This document shows positions 8,048-15,704 of a stretch of DNA of 64,000 nt, one piece after another. The first letter of the stretch is position 1. Each line of letters starts with the position of its first letter. Where the stretch lies: positions 62,001 to 126,000 of the forward strand of contig NZ_JAHZSV010000010.1 in assembly GCF_019457905.1 (NCBI RefSeq), in the 5' to 3' direction. The DNA is from Flagellimonas abyssi (GTDB taxonomy: Bacteria > Bacteroidota > Bacteroidia > Flavobacteriales > Flavobacteriaceae). Position numbers and translations under genes: made by a program. Below the pieces are notes generated by a model, which searched no databases, was not told the DNA's origin, and saw nothing but the letters and a program-made list of their open reading frames with translations.

Positions 8048-9106
8048 TTATATATCACATCTTCTTTCGAGAGCAATTTTATTGCCATCATCTTTGTACA
8101 ACTTTATAAGATTCTCCTCAAGTTTATATACTTGCCAATATGAGGTGAAATCGGTGAAGTTTTCAAACTCTAACCTCAAGTTCACTGCTCCATTTGATAT
8201 ACTCGTGTTCCAAGTTCCTGTTATCACATCTGCCGTATACGTGGAAAAAACAACAGAACCATCTTCTCTAAATACCATTAAATGTTCAAGGTATTGTTCA
8301 GTATTGTCCATTTGGTCACGGATTACCTGCTTTACCTGCAATGGACAGGTCATTAAATATTCATCCAGCTCGGCTTCTGAGAAATCGTCATCGTTATAGT
8401 CATTATCATCGTCCTCATCACATTGATTTTTTTCCATTTCCAAGGTAGCCATCAAATCAGCATTGTTTTCAATGACAACTTCGGTGCCGTCATGCTTTGT
8501 TAGTGTAATCGGATACTGGAAACTGACCAATCGATTGTCTTCCAACTCGGAAAATACACGGTACATATCAAAATCGGTTTCAACTTGGATTTCGGAACTC
8601 TGTTGTGCATCTATCACAAAGGTGAACAGGGTTATGGGATATACGAAGTCAATACACTCGATATCGTCGTCGCCGCCGCCTTCAATGCACTCACGGGCCC
8701 TTACCATAAGTTCCCCCTTATTTTCAACAGTAATTTGGCTATAATCCGCATATGTTATTGTAATGGGAAAAACTATTTCCAGGATATTATTCACATTAGT
8801 GCTAGCATCCAAAAGGTTTTCGATTTTTTCTAGATCACTCTTGGAATTGATGCTGATCTCAACCCCATTTGCATTTACGGTGTAAGGAAACTCGACGGCG
8901 AAACAACTGGCTTCGTCCACAATATTGTCAAAAGAACCATCTTGGGAGGAGGTTTGCTTTATTAAACCGGCAATGTCAGATTGGGCCGCAATGGTTTGTT
9001 CCTCGTCACTGCCCCCGACATCTTCATATTCTTCTTGACAGGAATACAACCCAATAACAGACACCATGAGCACAACACGCATCACATTGTCAATCAGCTT
9101 CTTCAT
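8048..9106 (-). CDS. repeat lipoprotein with C-terminal lipocalin-like domain, divergent from ECF sigma operon
   Basis: A 352-residue lipoprotein (signal 1-22, lipobox LYSC, Cys23). Four diverged copies of a beta-rich unit follow, each opening with an (F/Y)P(I/Y)T core: VEFPYTV near 71, IVFPITI near 111, FVYPITL near 154 and FQYPITL near 196, each followed by an (I/V)-x-(V/I)-x-N/T-x-x-(E/D)L-like segment. A segment rich in Asp (about 229-241) leads to a C-terminal part (about 275-350) with a GTWN...LEF...WQVYKLE pattern like small lipocalin-like beta barrels. I do not know a function. The gene is divergent (115-base spacer) from an ECF sigma/FecR/TonB-receptor operon, suggesting it is the surface partner or target of that signalling system. 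Confidence 0.75.
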   Translation of the reverse strand: MKKLIDNVMRVVLMVSVIGLYSCQEEYEDVGGSDEEQTIAAQSDIAGLIKQTSSQDGSFDNIVDEASCFAVEFPYTVNANGVEISINSKSDLEKIENLLDASTNVNNILEIVFPITITYADYSQITVENKGELMVRARECIEGGGDDDIECIDFVYPITLFTFVIDAQQSSEIQVETDFDMYRVFSELEDNRLVSFQYPITLTKHDGTEVVIENNADLMATLEMEKNQCDEDDDNDYNDDDFSEAELDEYLMTCPLQVKQVIRDQMDNTEQYLEHLMVFREDGSVVFSTYTADVITGTWNTSISNGAVNLRLEFENFTDFTSYWQVYKLEENLIKLYKDDGNKIALERRCDI

Positions 9107-9189
9107 AACTATTGATTTTTTTGGGGTTATTCTTTACCACTAAACAATTCTCAAAAAAAAAACCCTACTTTTCCTTAATGTTTTTCAAA

Positions 9190-9197
9190 TATATTTG
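9190..9197 (+). promoter_or_regulatory. candidate -7 promoter element for the ECF sigma operon
   Basis: TATATTTG is an exact match to the Bacteroidota -7 consensus TAnnTTTG and lies 24 bases before the sigma factor start codon. The upstream -33 position has only a weak TTTTCC, so the assignment is tentative. Confidence 0.4.
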
Positions 9198-9220
9198 ATT
9201 CCCTAATCAAACCATCTTCA

Positions 9221-9721
9221 ATGAGCAACGTTTGTGAAGAGCAAATTTTCAGCAAGGTTTTCAAGACCCATTCCAAAACGGTCTTCAACTATATATTCTA
9301 CAAGTTCGGCAATGAGGAAAAAGCAAATGACGCTGTACAGGAGGCATTTGTAAAATTATGGCAAAACTGTGCAAAAGTGAGCCCGGAGAAAGCAAAATCC
9401 TACGTTTACACGGTTGCCAACAACCTTTATTTAAATGTAATAAAGGCTGAAAAGGTGAGGTTGAAACATGCCGACAGCCTTGTAAAGGACAGAACCAACG
9501 AGTCTCCAGAATTTTTAATGGAGGAACAAGAATACAAGGAAAAATTGGACAATGCGCTTAACGCCCTACCCGAAAATCAACGGACCACATTTTTACTTAA
9601 CCGAATCGATGGTAAAAAGTATGCAGAAATTGCAGAAATGGAGGAGGTGAGCGTAAAAGCCATTGAAAAACGAATGCATTTGGCCCTCAAAAGTTTACGG
9701 AAACATATTGATGGTATTTAG
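9221..9721 (+). CDS. ECF-type RNA polymerase sigma factor
   Basis: A 166-residue sigma-70 family factor with only regions 2 and 4. Region 2 covers about 12-78 (FNYIFYKFGNEEKANDAVQE, then AKSYVYTVANNLYLN), and region 4 covers about 110-160 (ALNALPENQRTTFLLNRIDG and the helix-turn-helix YAEIAEMEEVSVKAIEKRM). It directs transcription of a small regulon when its anti-sigma factor is inactivated. The fecR-like gene follows after 75 bases and the transducer receptor overlaps that gene, giving the standard sigma/anti-sigma/receptor order of cell-surface signalling. Confidence 0.95.
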   Translation: MSNVCEEQIFSKVFKTHSKTVFNYIFYKFGNEEKANDAVQEAFVKLWQNCAKVSPEKAKSYVYTVANNLYLNVIKAEKVRLKHADSLVKDRTNESPEFLMEEQEYKEKLDNALNALPENQRTTFLLNRIDGKKYAEIAEMEEVSVKAIEKRMHLALKSLRKHIDGI

Positions 9722-9758
9722 ATATAGAATTTATTTTGAATTTTAAGTAGGGTATTTT

Positions 9759-9772
9759 AACAACTAGTTGTT
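9759..9772. promoter_or_regulatory. perfect 14-bp palindrome in the sigma-FecR spacer
   Basis: AACAACTAGTTGTT is fully self-complementary and lies 25 bases before the fecR start codon. It lacks the T-run of a terminator. It may be an operator or a leader hairpin; role unknown. Confidence 0.35.
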
Positions 9773-9796
9773 TGTATAACGTAAAGAATAGAACCC

Positions 9797-10711
9797 ATGC
9801 AAGAAAATTATTTGGCAAAATGGCTGAGCGGAGAGCTTTCAGAAGATGAGCTTCGGGAATTTAAAGGCTCCGAAGAGTATGCCTCGTACCAAAAGCTAAA
9901 GGATGTTTCTAGTAGGTTGGCAGCTCCTGAATTTGATGCCGACCAAGCATTGCAACGCCTAAAAGATGAGTACATCGACAATGCGCCAAAGGTAATTTCC
10001 TTGAACCCGTTCAAGAAATTCCTTAGAGTGGCCGCGGTCATTGCTGTTCTACTTGCTGGTTCATACTTCTACATAAATACTTTGGACGAAAATGTAACCA
10101 CCGAGTTTGCGGAACGTTCCGAGGTCGTGCTCCCAGATAATTCAGAAATCTTTTTGAATGCAGATTCCAAAATATCCTACAGCGAAAAAAACTGGAAAAA
10201 TAAAAGAAACATCGATTTAAAAGGTGAGGCTTTTTTCAAGGTGGCCAAAGGAAAAAAATTCACGGTCTCCACAGATCACGGTACCGTGGCCGTTTTAGGA
10301 ACACAGTTTAATGTAGAAAACAGAAAAGGTTTTTTTGAAGTAACCTGCTACGAAGGCTTGGTAAGCGTTACCCATAACAACAAGGAAATAAAACTGCCCG
10401 CAGGAAAATCCTTTTTGATGATCGATGGGAAAATTGTTGAAACCGAAGTTCCCAATGGCAGTTCTCCTTCCTGGATGAACAACGAAAGTAGTTTTAAAAG
10501 TATACCTCTCACCTATGTTTTTGCCGAGCTGGAAAGACAGTTCAATATCCAGGTCAGCATTGAAAACATTGATACAAATCTTTTATTTACAGGGTCTTTT
10601 AACAACACAGACCTAAAAATGGCGTTAAAAAGTATAAGTACCCCCTCCCAAACACGTTTTAAAATAGACGGAGACAACGTACTTTTTTATGCTGGGAACA
10701 CACAACAATAA
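9797..10711 (+). CDS. FecR-family anti-sigma factor
   Basis: Inner-membrane anti-sigma regulator of 304 residues that binds the ECF sigma factor in the cytoplasm and senses the receptor in the periplasm. The cytoplasmic N-terminal part (1-73) includes LAKWLSGELSEDELREF, a single transmembrane helix spans about 75-93, and the periplasmic FecR domain (about 100-205) shows GEAFFKVAKGKKFTVSTDHG and VLGTQFNV. A C-terminal DUF4974-type domain (about 235-300, IPLTYVFAELERQFNIQV) follows, typical of Bacteroidota. Its 3' end overlaps the receptor gene by 23 bases, implying translational coupling. Confidence 0.95.
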   Translation: MQENYLAKWLSGELSEDELREFKGSEEYASYQKLKDVSSRLAAPEFDADQALQRLKDEYIDNAPKVISLNPFKKFLRVAAVIAVLLAGSYFYINTLDENVTTEFAERSEVVLPDNSEIFLNADSKISYSEKNWKNKRNIDLKGEAFFKVAKGKKFTVSTDHGTVAVLGTQFNVENRKGFFEVTCYEGLVSVTHNNKEIKLPAGKSFLMIDGKIVETEVPNGSSPSWMNNESSFKSIPLTYVFAELERQFNIQVSIENIDTNLLFTGSFNNTDLKMALKSISTPSQTRFKIDGDNVLFYAGNTQQ

Positions 10712-13247
10712 GCATATAGGCCTCGTCCTCGGTGTTTTGTTTTTTCTGGTAGGCAAAATGAATGCACAGGAAGAACAACAATCCCTTATTTCATACATAA
10801 AAAATATAGAGAATCGTTTTGATGTCAAGTTCTCCTATCTCGATGAGGATTTGGATGGTCTCACCCTTAAAATTCCAGAAAGCCTTAATACCCTTGAAGA
10901 AATCCTTAAATACATCAAGGACTCCTTCAGTATTCAAACAGAAAAACTCAATGACCGATATTACACCCTCTCCACCAAAAATCAGGTCAATGTTTGTGGT
11001 ATAGTTTTGGATAATTTTGCGGACAACACCGTTCTTGGCGCTACGATAGAGGTTTTAGGAACAGGCATCGCTAAAATCACGGACAATAACGGCTCTTTTT
11101 CATTGGAGAATGTTCCTAGAAACGCATCCTTGCAAATTCGGTACTTGGGATATGTGACCAAATATGTAAAAGTTGAAAGTCTTTTGCAACAAAGCGGATG
11201 CCCCAAAATACTTTTGGCACCTTATTACGAACAATTGGATGAAGTGTTCGTGTACAAATACCTTACCTCGGGAATTATAAAGGAAAAGGATGCCAGCATC
11301 ACATTGAACACCGCAGAGTTTGGAATACTTCCAGGACTTATTGAACCCGACATTCTGCAAACCGTACAAGCCTTACCGGGGATAAAAAGTATTGACGAGA
11401 CCGTATCGGACATCAACGTTCGTGGTGGTACCAACGACCAGAACCTTATTCTTTGGAACGGCATAAAAATGTATCAATCCGGGCATTTTTTTGGGTTGAT
11501 ATCTGCCTTTAACCCCTATCAAACGGATAAAGTGACCATCTATAAAAATGGGACGCCCGCCAACTTTGGTGACGGGGTGAGCAGCGTTATTCAAATGGAA
11601 ACGGGAAATTCCGTCCCAGAAACGTTTAATGGTGGAGGTGGATTTAATTTGATAAGCGGCGATATCTATGCCGAGGCCCCGATAACCAATAACCTTGGCA
11701 TACAGTTTTCCGCTAGGCGTTCCGCTACCGATTTTTTGAGGACACCCACCTACAAACAGTTTATTAATCGTGCATTTCAGGATAGTGAGATTACACTTCA
11801 AAACAACAGCACCGTTGATGATGAATTTATACGTGACGAAGATTTTTTCTTTTATGATTTTTCCGGAAAAATCCTGTACGACCTCAACGAATATCACAAA
11901 ATCAGACTGAGTGCCATACACATCAAAAACAATTTAAAATTTGATGAGACCAATGTTACGGCAGATGAAACCAACATCAGCCTATTGAGACAGGACAATA
12001 TTTCCGTTGGCGGGCAACTCCAAAGCGATTGGACGGATAGGTTCTCCACGCACCTGAACATCTATTACTCCAAGTACAATTTGGATGCACAAAATATTTA
12101 TGACAATCAGATACAGCAGTTGTTTCAAAACAATCAAGTGATTGAAAATGCATTAAAATTAAACACCACCTTTATTCTTAATGATGTATTTAATTGGAAC
12201 AATGGGTATCAATACATTGAAACCGGTATTGTCAATGCCACGATCATCAATCAACCCAATTTTGAAAGTGAACTTAAAGGCGTAATCAGAACCCACGCAC
12301 CATATTCGCAACTCAATTACAATTCTCCCGGGAATAAATTCATCGGAAAAATTGGAGCTCGATTCAATTTTATCGAAAACCTAAACACCTTTCAACAGCT
12401 TTTGGTGGAACCTAGAATCAACCTGAACTTTAAATTGGCCAATTATCTTAGGGCCGAGGTTTTGGGTGAGTTCAAAAGCCAGACCACCAACCAAATCATT
12501 GATTTGGAACAAAACTTTTTAGGCATTGAAAAGCGCAGATGGATTCTTTCCAACGATAACACGCTTCCCGTGACCAAGAGTAAACAAGGCTCGGTAGGCA
12601 TCAATTACGAAAAAAACAATTTTTATGTGGGTGTCGAGGGCTTCTATAAAAATGTGGACGGCATCAGCACCAGCACGCAAGGATTCCAGAATCAATATCA
12701 ATTTTCGGGAGAAATAGGGGGCTACAATGTTAAGGGATTGGAACTGCTCATCAATAAAAAAGGTGATAACTACAGTACTTGGCTAAGCTACGCTTACAAT
12801 AAGAATGATTACACCTTCGACTCCATTGTACCTCAAACATTCCCGAACAATTTGGACATAAGACATACCATTACCTTTGCCAGCACCTACAATTATAAAG
12901 ATTTGAAGCTGAGCATTGGACTTAATTACAGAACTGGTAAACCCTTTACCGAACCTGTTCCGGGCGATGAAGGGCTGAATGACAACTTCTCCCCGCCCAG
13001 AATCAACTTTCAGGAACCAAACAGCAGTAGGTTGCCAGAATATTTTAGGGCGGATGCCTCGGCCATATACAATTTTCAAATCGGTAGAACTATTCGGGCC
13101 AACGCCGGGCTGTCCATTTTAAACTTCACAAATAGAAGAAACAGCCTTAACAAGTATTATCGGGTCAACCAAGATAATGAAATCGAGACCGTGGAAAACT
13201 TTTCGCTGGGTATTACGCCAAATGTGAGTTTTAGGGTGAGTTTTTAA
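10689..13247 (+). CDS. FecA-like TonB-dependent transducer receptor (STN + CarboxypepD_reg + plug + barrel)
   Basis: Outer-membrane receptor of 852 residues. Signal peptide 1-26 (cleavage near MNA-QE), then an STN signalling domain (about 32-95) that talks to FecR, a CarboxypepD_reg-like domain (about 100-175, VNVCGIVLDN), a TonB plug (about 200-310, LPGIKSIDET, DINVRGG) and a 22-strand-type barrel ending in ...VSFRVSF. The STN domain and the overlap with fecR make it the sensor of the upstream sigma factor. There is no SusD partner; ligand unknown. The divergent repeat lipoprotein is the obvious candidate partner. Confidence 0.92.
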   Translation: MLGTHNNKHIGLVLGVLFFLVGKMNAQEEQQSLISYIKNIENRFDVKFSYLDEDLDGLTLKIPESLNTLEEILKYIKDSFSIQTEKLNDRYYTLSTKNQVNVCGIVLDNFADNTVLGATIEVLGTGIAKITDNNGSFSLENVPRNASLQIRYLGYVTKYVKVESLLQQSGCPKILLAPYYEQLDEVFVYKYLTSGIIKEKDASITLNTAEFGILPGLIEPDILQTVQALPGIKSIDETVSDINVRGGTNDQNLILWNGIKMYQSGHFFGLISAFNPYQTDKVTIYKNGTPANFGDGVSSVIQMETGNSVPETFNGGGGFNLISGDIYAEAPITNNLGIQFSARRSATDFLRTPTYKQFINRAFQDSEITLQNNSTVDDEFIRDEDFFFYDFSGKILYDLNEYHKIRLSAIHIKNNLKFDETNVTADETNISLLRQDNISVGGQLQSDWTDRFSTHLNIYYSKYNLDAQNIYDNQIQQLFQNNQVIENALKLNTTFILNDVFNWNNGYQYIETGIVNATIINQPNFESELKGVIRTHAPYSQLNYNSPGNKFIGKIGARFNFIENLNTFQQLLVEPRINLNFKLANYLRAEVLGEFKSQTTNQIIDLEQNFLGIEKRRWILSNDNTLPVTKSKQGSVGINYEKNNFYVGVEGFYKNVDGISTSTQGFQNQYQFSGEIGGYNVKGLELLINKKGDNYSTWLSYAYNKNDYTFDSIVPQTFPNNLDIRHTITFASTYNYKDLKLSIGLNYRTGKPFTEPVPGDEGLNDNFSPPRINFQEPNSSRLPEYFRADASAIYNFQIGRTIRANAGLSILNFTNRRNSLNKYYRVNQDNEIETVENFSLGITPNVSFRVSF

Positions 13248-13249
13248 AT

Positions 13250-13280
13250 AGAGATTTCTGGACTGCGCTCGAAATGACCC
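13250..13280. repeat. right-arm remnant of a dispersed palindromic repeat
   Basis: AGATTTCT-GGACTGCGCTCGAAATGAC resembles the right half of the longer element at 17194-17305 (AGATTTCTC...TCGAAATGAC). It lies directly behind the TonB receptor stop codon. Confidence 0.6.
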
Positions 13281-13337
13281 AAGAAAATTTGTGAGCATTC
13301 GAGTAATTCATGTCAAAATATCGAAAGTACTTTTATA

Positions 13338-13412
13338 AAGCCTTCGACTCCGCTCAGGCTACCTGCTCTAAATATCAAAACATGTCATTCCTGCAAAAGC
13401 AGAAATCTACAT
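13338..13412. repeat. further dispersed repeat fragments between the receptor gene and argS
   Basis: Contains CTTCGACTCCGCTCAGG (13340-13356), a relative of the CTTCGACTttGCTCAGG box at 17271, and a GTCATTCCTGCAAAAGCAG unit (13385-13403), another palindromic intergenic motif. The last unit reaches the argS stop codon. No gene is visible between 13250 and 13406. Confidence 0.5.
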
Positions 13413-15185
13413 CCTATCAGGAACATCAATACCCAATAAGCGGAACGATGATTGAATCACCTCGCCCACTTTTTGTGACAACCGCACCCTAAAATTTTTC
13501 TTCTGCTCATCCGTTTCACCCAAAATGGAAACTTGCTGATAGAAGGAATTGAATTCCTTCACCAAATCGTAAGTATAGTTCGCAATCAAAGCAGGGCTAA
13601 AGTTTTCCGCCGCCAACTGAACCGTTTCCGGGAACAATTGGATTTGTTTCAACAACTCTTTCTCCTTTTCGTGCAAGTCCATTGAGGTCTCGACTGCGCT
13701 CAACCCAACATCCTCTGCCTTACGCAAAATAGACTGAATCCTAGCGTAGGTATACTGAATAAACGGCCCAGTGTTGCCTTGAAAATCCACCGATTCTTCA
13801 GGATTGAACAAAATGCGTTTCTTCGGGTCTACTTTTAAAATGTAATATTTAAGCGCACCCAAGCCTATGGTTCGGTACAATTGTTTTTTCTCTTCTTCGG
13901 AATAGCCGTCCAATTTGCCCAATTCTTGCGAAATGGATTCGGCCGTATCCTCCATATTTTGGATCAGGTCATCCGCATCCACTACGGTACCTTCCCTACT
14001 CTTCATTTTTCCGCTCGGCAGGTCTACCATTCCATAACTCAAATGGTATAACTGCTCCGCCCAAGCATAGCCCAATTTCTTCAGGATAAGGAACAACACC
14101 TTAAAATGATAGTCCTGTTCGTTCCCTACGGTGTACACCATTCCGTTGATATCGGGGAAATCGGTTACCCGTTGAATGGCCGTACCGATATCCTGTGTCA
14201 TATACACGGCTGTTCCATCCGAACGCAATACGATTTTCTCATCCAATCCTTCATCGGTAAGGTCGATCCAAACACTACCATCCCCTTTTTTAAAGAAAAC
14301 ACCGCGTTCCAGACCATCTTTCACTACATCACGACCCAATAAATAGGTATCGCTCTCATAGTACAGCGTATCGAAATCAACACCTAGGTTTGTATAGGTA
14401 ATGTCAAAACCATCATACACCCAACCGTTCATTTTTTTCCAAAGTGCTACCACCTCATCATCACCGGCCTCCCACTTACGGAGCATATCTTGTGCTTCCA
14501 ACAAGATTGGAGCCTCTTTTTCAGCCTTTTCTTTTGGTGTTCCAGCCTGAACCAGTTCAGCAATCTGCTCTTTGTACGCCTTATCAAACGCCACATAATA
14601 TTTACCCACCAAGTGGTCTCCTTTCAATCCAGAAGATTCAGGAGTTTCTCCTTCCCCAAATTTCTGCCAAGCCAACATACTCTTACAGATGTGGATGCCA
14701 CGGTCATTTATAATTTGGGTTTTGTACACCTTTTTACCAGAAGCCTTCAAAATTTCGGCCACCGAATACCCCAAAAGGTTGTTTCGGATGTGTCCCAAGT
14801 GCAATGGTTTATTGGTGTTGGGAGAAGAATATTCCACCATCACCGCATCATCCGACTGGGATTTTACATAGCCAAAATTGGATTCATCAATGATGTTGTT
14901 GAAGAAATTGAGGTAATACCCATCCTCGATAACAATGTTCAAAAAGCCTTGCACCACATTACATTTGGACACCTCATCAACATGCTCTACCAAATACTCG
15001 CCGATCTTGGTTCCAATCTGAACGGGATTCCCTTTAATTTGACGCAACATCGGAAACACCACTACGGTAATATCACCCTCAAAATCCTTTCGGGTAGGTT
15101 GAAATTCCACCGTGGGCAGCTCAACTTGGTACAGTTGTTTTACCGCCTCGATCACTTTTTGGGTCAAATCGTTTTGCAAACTCAT
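13407..15185 (-). CDS. argS: arginine--tRNA ligase
   Basis: Class I aminoacyl-tRNA synthetase charging tRNA-Arg. The 592-residue product has the N-terminal tRNA-binding domain, the HIGH-type motif PLHLGHIRNN (about 127-136), the KMSKS-like KMKSREG near 393 and the C-terminal anticodon-binding helices ending VPDRM, the typical end of bacterial ArgS. An unusual feature is the segment VGLSAVETSM near residues 493-502, encoded by sequence that matches a dispersed repeat box. Appears monocistronic and converges with the receptor operon through a repeat-filled spacer. Confidence 0.97.
   Translation of the reverse strand: MSLQNDLTQKVIEAVKQLYQVELPTVEFQPTRKDFEGDITVVVFPMLRQIKGNPVQIGTKIGEYLVEHVDEVSKCNVVQGFLNIVIEDGYYLNFFNNIIDESNFGYVKSQSDDAVMVEYSSPNTNKPLHLGHIRNNLLGYSVAEILKASGKKVYKTQIINDRGIHICKSMLAWQKFGEGETPESSGLKGDHLVGKYYVAFDKAYKEQIAELVQAGTPKEKAEKEAPILLEAQDMLRKWEAGDDEVVALWKKMNGWVYDGFDITYTNLGVDFDTLYYESDTYLLGRDVVKDGLERGVFFKKGDGSVWIDLTDEGLDEKIVLRSDGTAVYMTQDIGTAIQRVTDFPDINGMVYTVGNEQDYHFKVLFLILKKLGYAWAEQLYHLSYGMVDLPSGKMKSREGTVVDADDLIQNMEDTAESISQELGKLDGYSEEEKKQLYRTIGLGALKYYILKVDPKKRILFNPEESVDFQGNTGPFIQYTYARIQSILRKAEDVGLSAVETSMDLHEKEKELLKQIQLFPETVQLAAENFSPALIANYTYDLVKEFNSFYQQVSILGETDEQKKNFRVRLSQKVGEVIQSSFRLLGIDVPDRM
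13688..13703. repeat. dispersed-repeat core inside the argS reading frame
   Basis: TCTCGACTGCGCTCAA matches the GACTGCGCTCGAAATGAC remnant at 13261-13278 and the CTTCGACTttGCTCAGGG box of the 17194-17305 element. On the argS strand it is read in frame as LSAVET, about residues 495-500. Confidence 0.55.
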
Positions 15186-15205
15186 CTAAAAGGCTTTTCA
15201 GGGCG

Positions 15206-15213
15206 CAAAACTA
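15206..15213 (-). promoter_or_regulatory. candidate -7 element for argS
   Basis: TAGTTTTG on the minus strand exactly matches TAnnTTTG and lies 20 bases upstream of the argS start. No clear -33 TTG at the usual spacing, so this is weak. Confidence 0.3.
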
Positions 15214-15278
15214 CGCATTTTTTGGGCTTTTCCCACACCATTATCAAATGGTCGGTCTTAATTTGACTATTTTTAGAT

Positions 15279-15704
15279 ATGCTATTGAACGTCTCCTACA
15301 ACGATAAAAAAATCACCAAAAAAATTGACGAAGCCGTCGGCAAACCCCTTCCCATAAAAGAGCGTTTTGCGATGGGCGGCATCGGTTCGCCAAAATTGCA
15401 CATTACCGAGGCCAGCATCGACATTTACAACCTGCTCGTTTTGGACAACAGCACCAATACCTGCAATGTTGAAATTCGCCCCAATGGCATTATCGTCAGG
15501 TTCCGTTCCCGCTTGGAAACCTATGGCCTTGTCATTCCCTACTACAAATTGAACGTGTACAAGGGAGACATTGGCATTTATTCCATTTATATGGACCATT
15601 ATTTCATTAAAGTACGCTCGGATACCAAGGCCATCCAACGATTTTTTCGTAAATTATTGGACCATCGAGCGGACAACCTTCCCACCAATCTTGAGGATTT
15701 ATGA
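15279..15704 (+). CDS. conserved-looking hypothetical protein, translationally coupled to SDR gene
   Basis: A soluble 141-residue protein without signal peptide. A run of short beta strands (SPKLHITEASIDIYNLLVLD, NTCNVEIRPNGIIVRFRSR, VIPYYKLNVYKGDIGIYSIY) ends in a basic helix (DTKAIQRFFRKLLDHR), an arrangement compatible with a PH-like small beta fold, but I cannot name a family. Its stop codon overlaps the next start (ATGA), so its expression is tied to the SDR-DUF2867 protein and the two may act together. Confidence 0.7.
   Translation: MLLNVSYNDKKITKKIDEAVGKPLPIKERFAMGGIGSPKLHITEASIDIYNLLVLDNSTNTCNVEIRPNGIIVRFRSRLETYGLVIPYYKLNVYKGDIGIYSIYMDHYFIKVRSDTKAIQRFFRKLLDHRADNLPTNLEDL

Noticed and set aside
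11373..11921. 182-codon minus-strand frame inside the TonB receptor gene
   Set aside because: Shadow of the receptor, no motif or leader.
13250..13412. CRISPR-like repeats
   Set aside because: The repeats are divergent, palindromic fragments without regular spacing or spacers; they match a dispersed intergenic element instead.
14490..15266. 258-codon open frame on the plus strand opposite argS
   Set aside because: Product lacks any domain pattern and the opposite strand encodes a full arginine-tRNA ligase.
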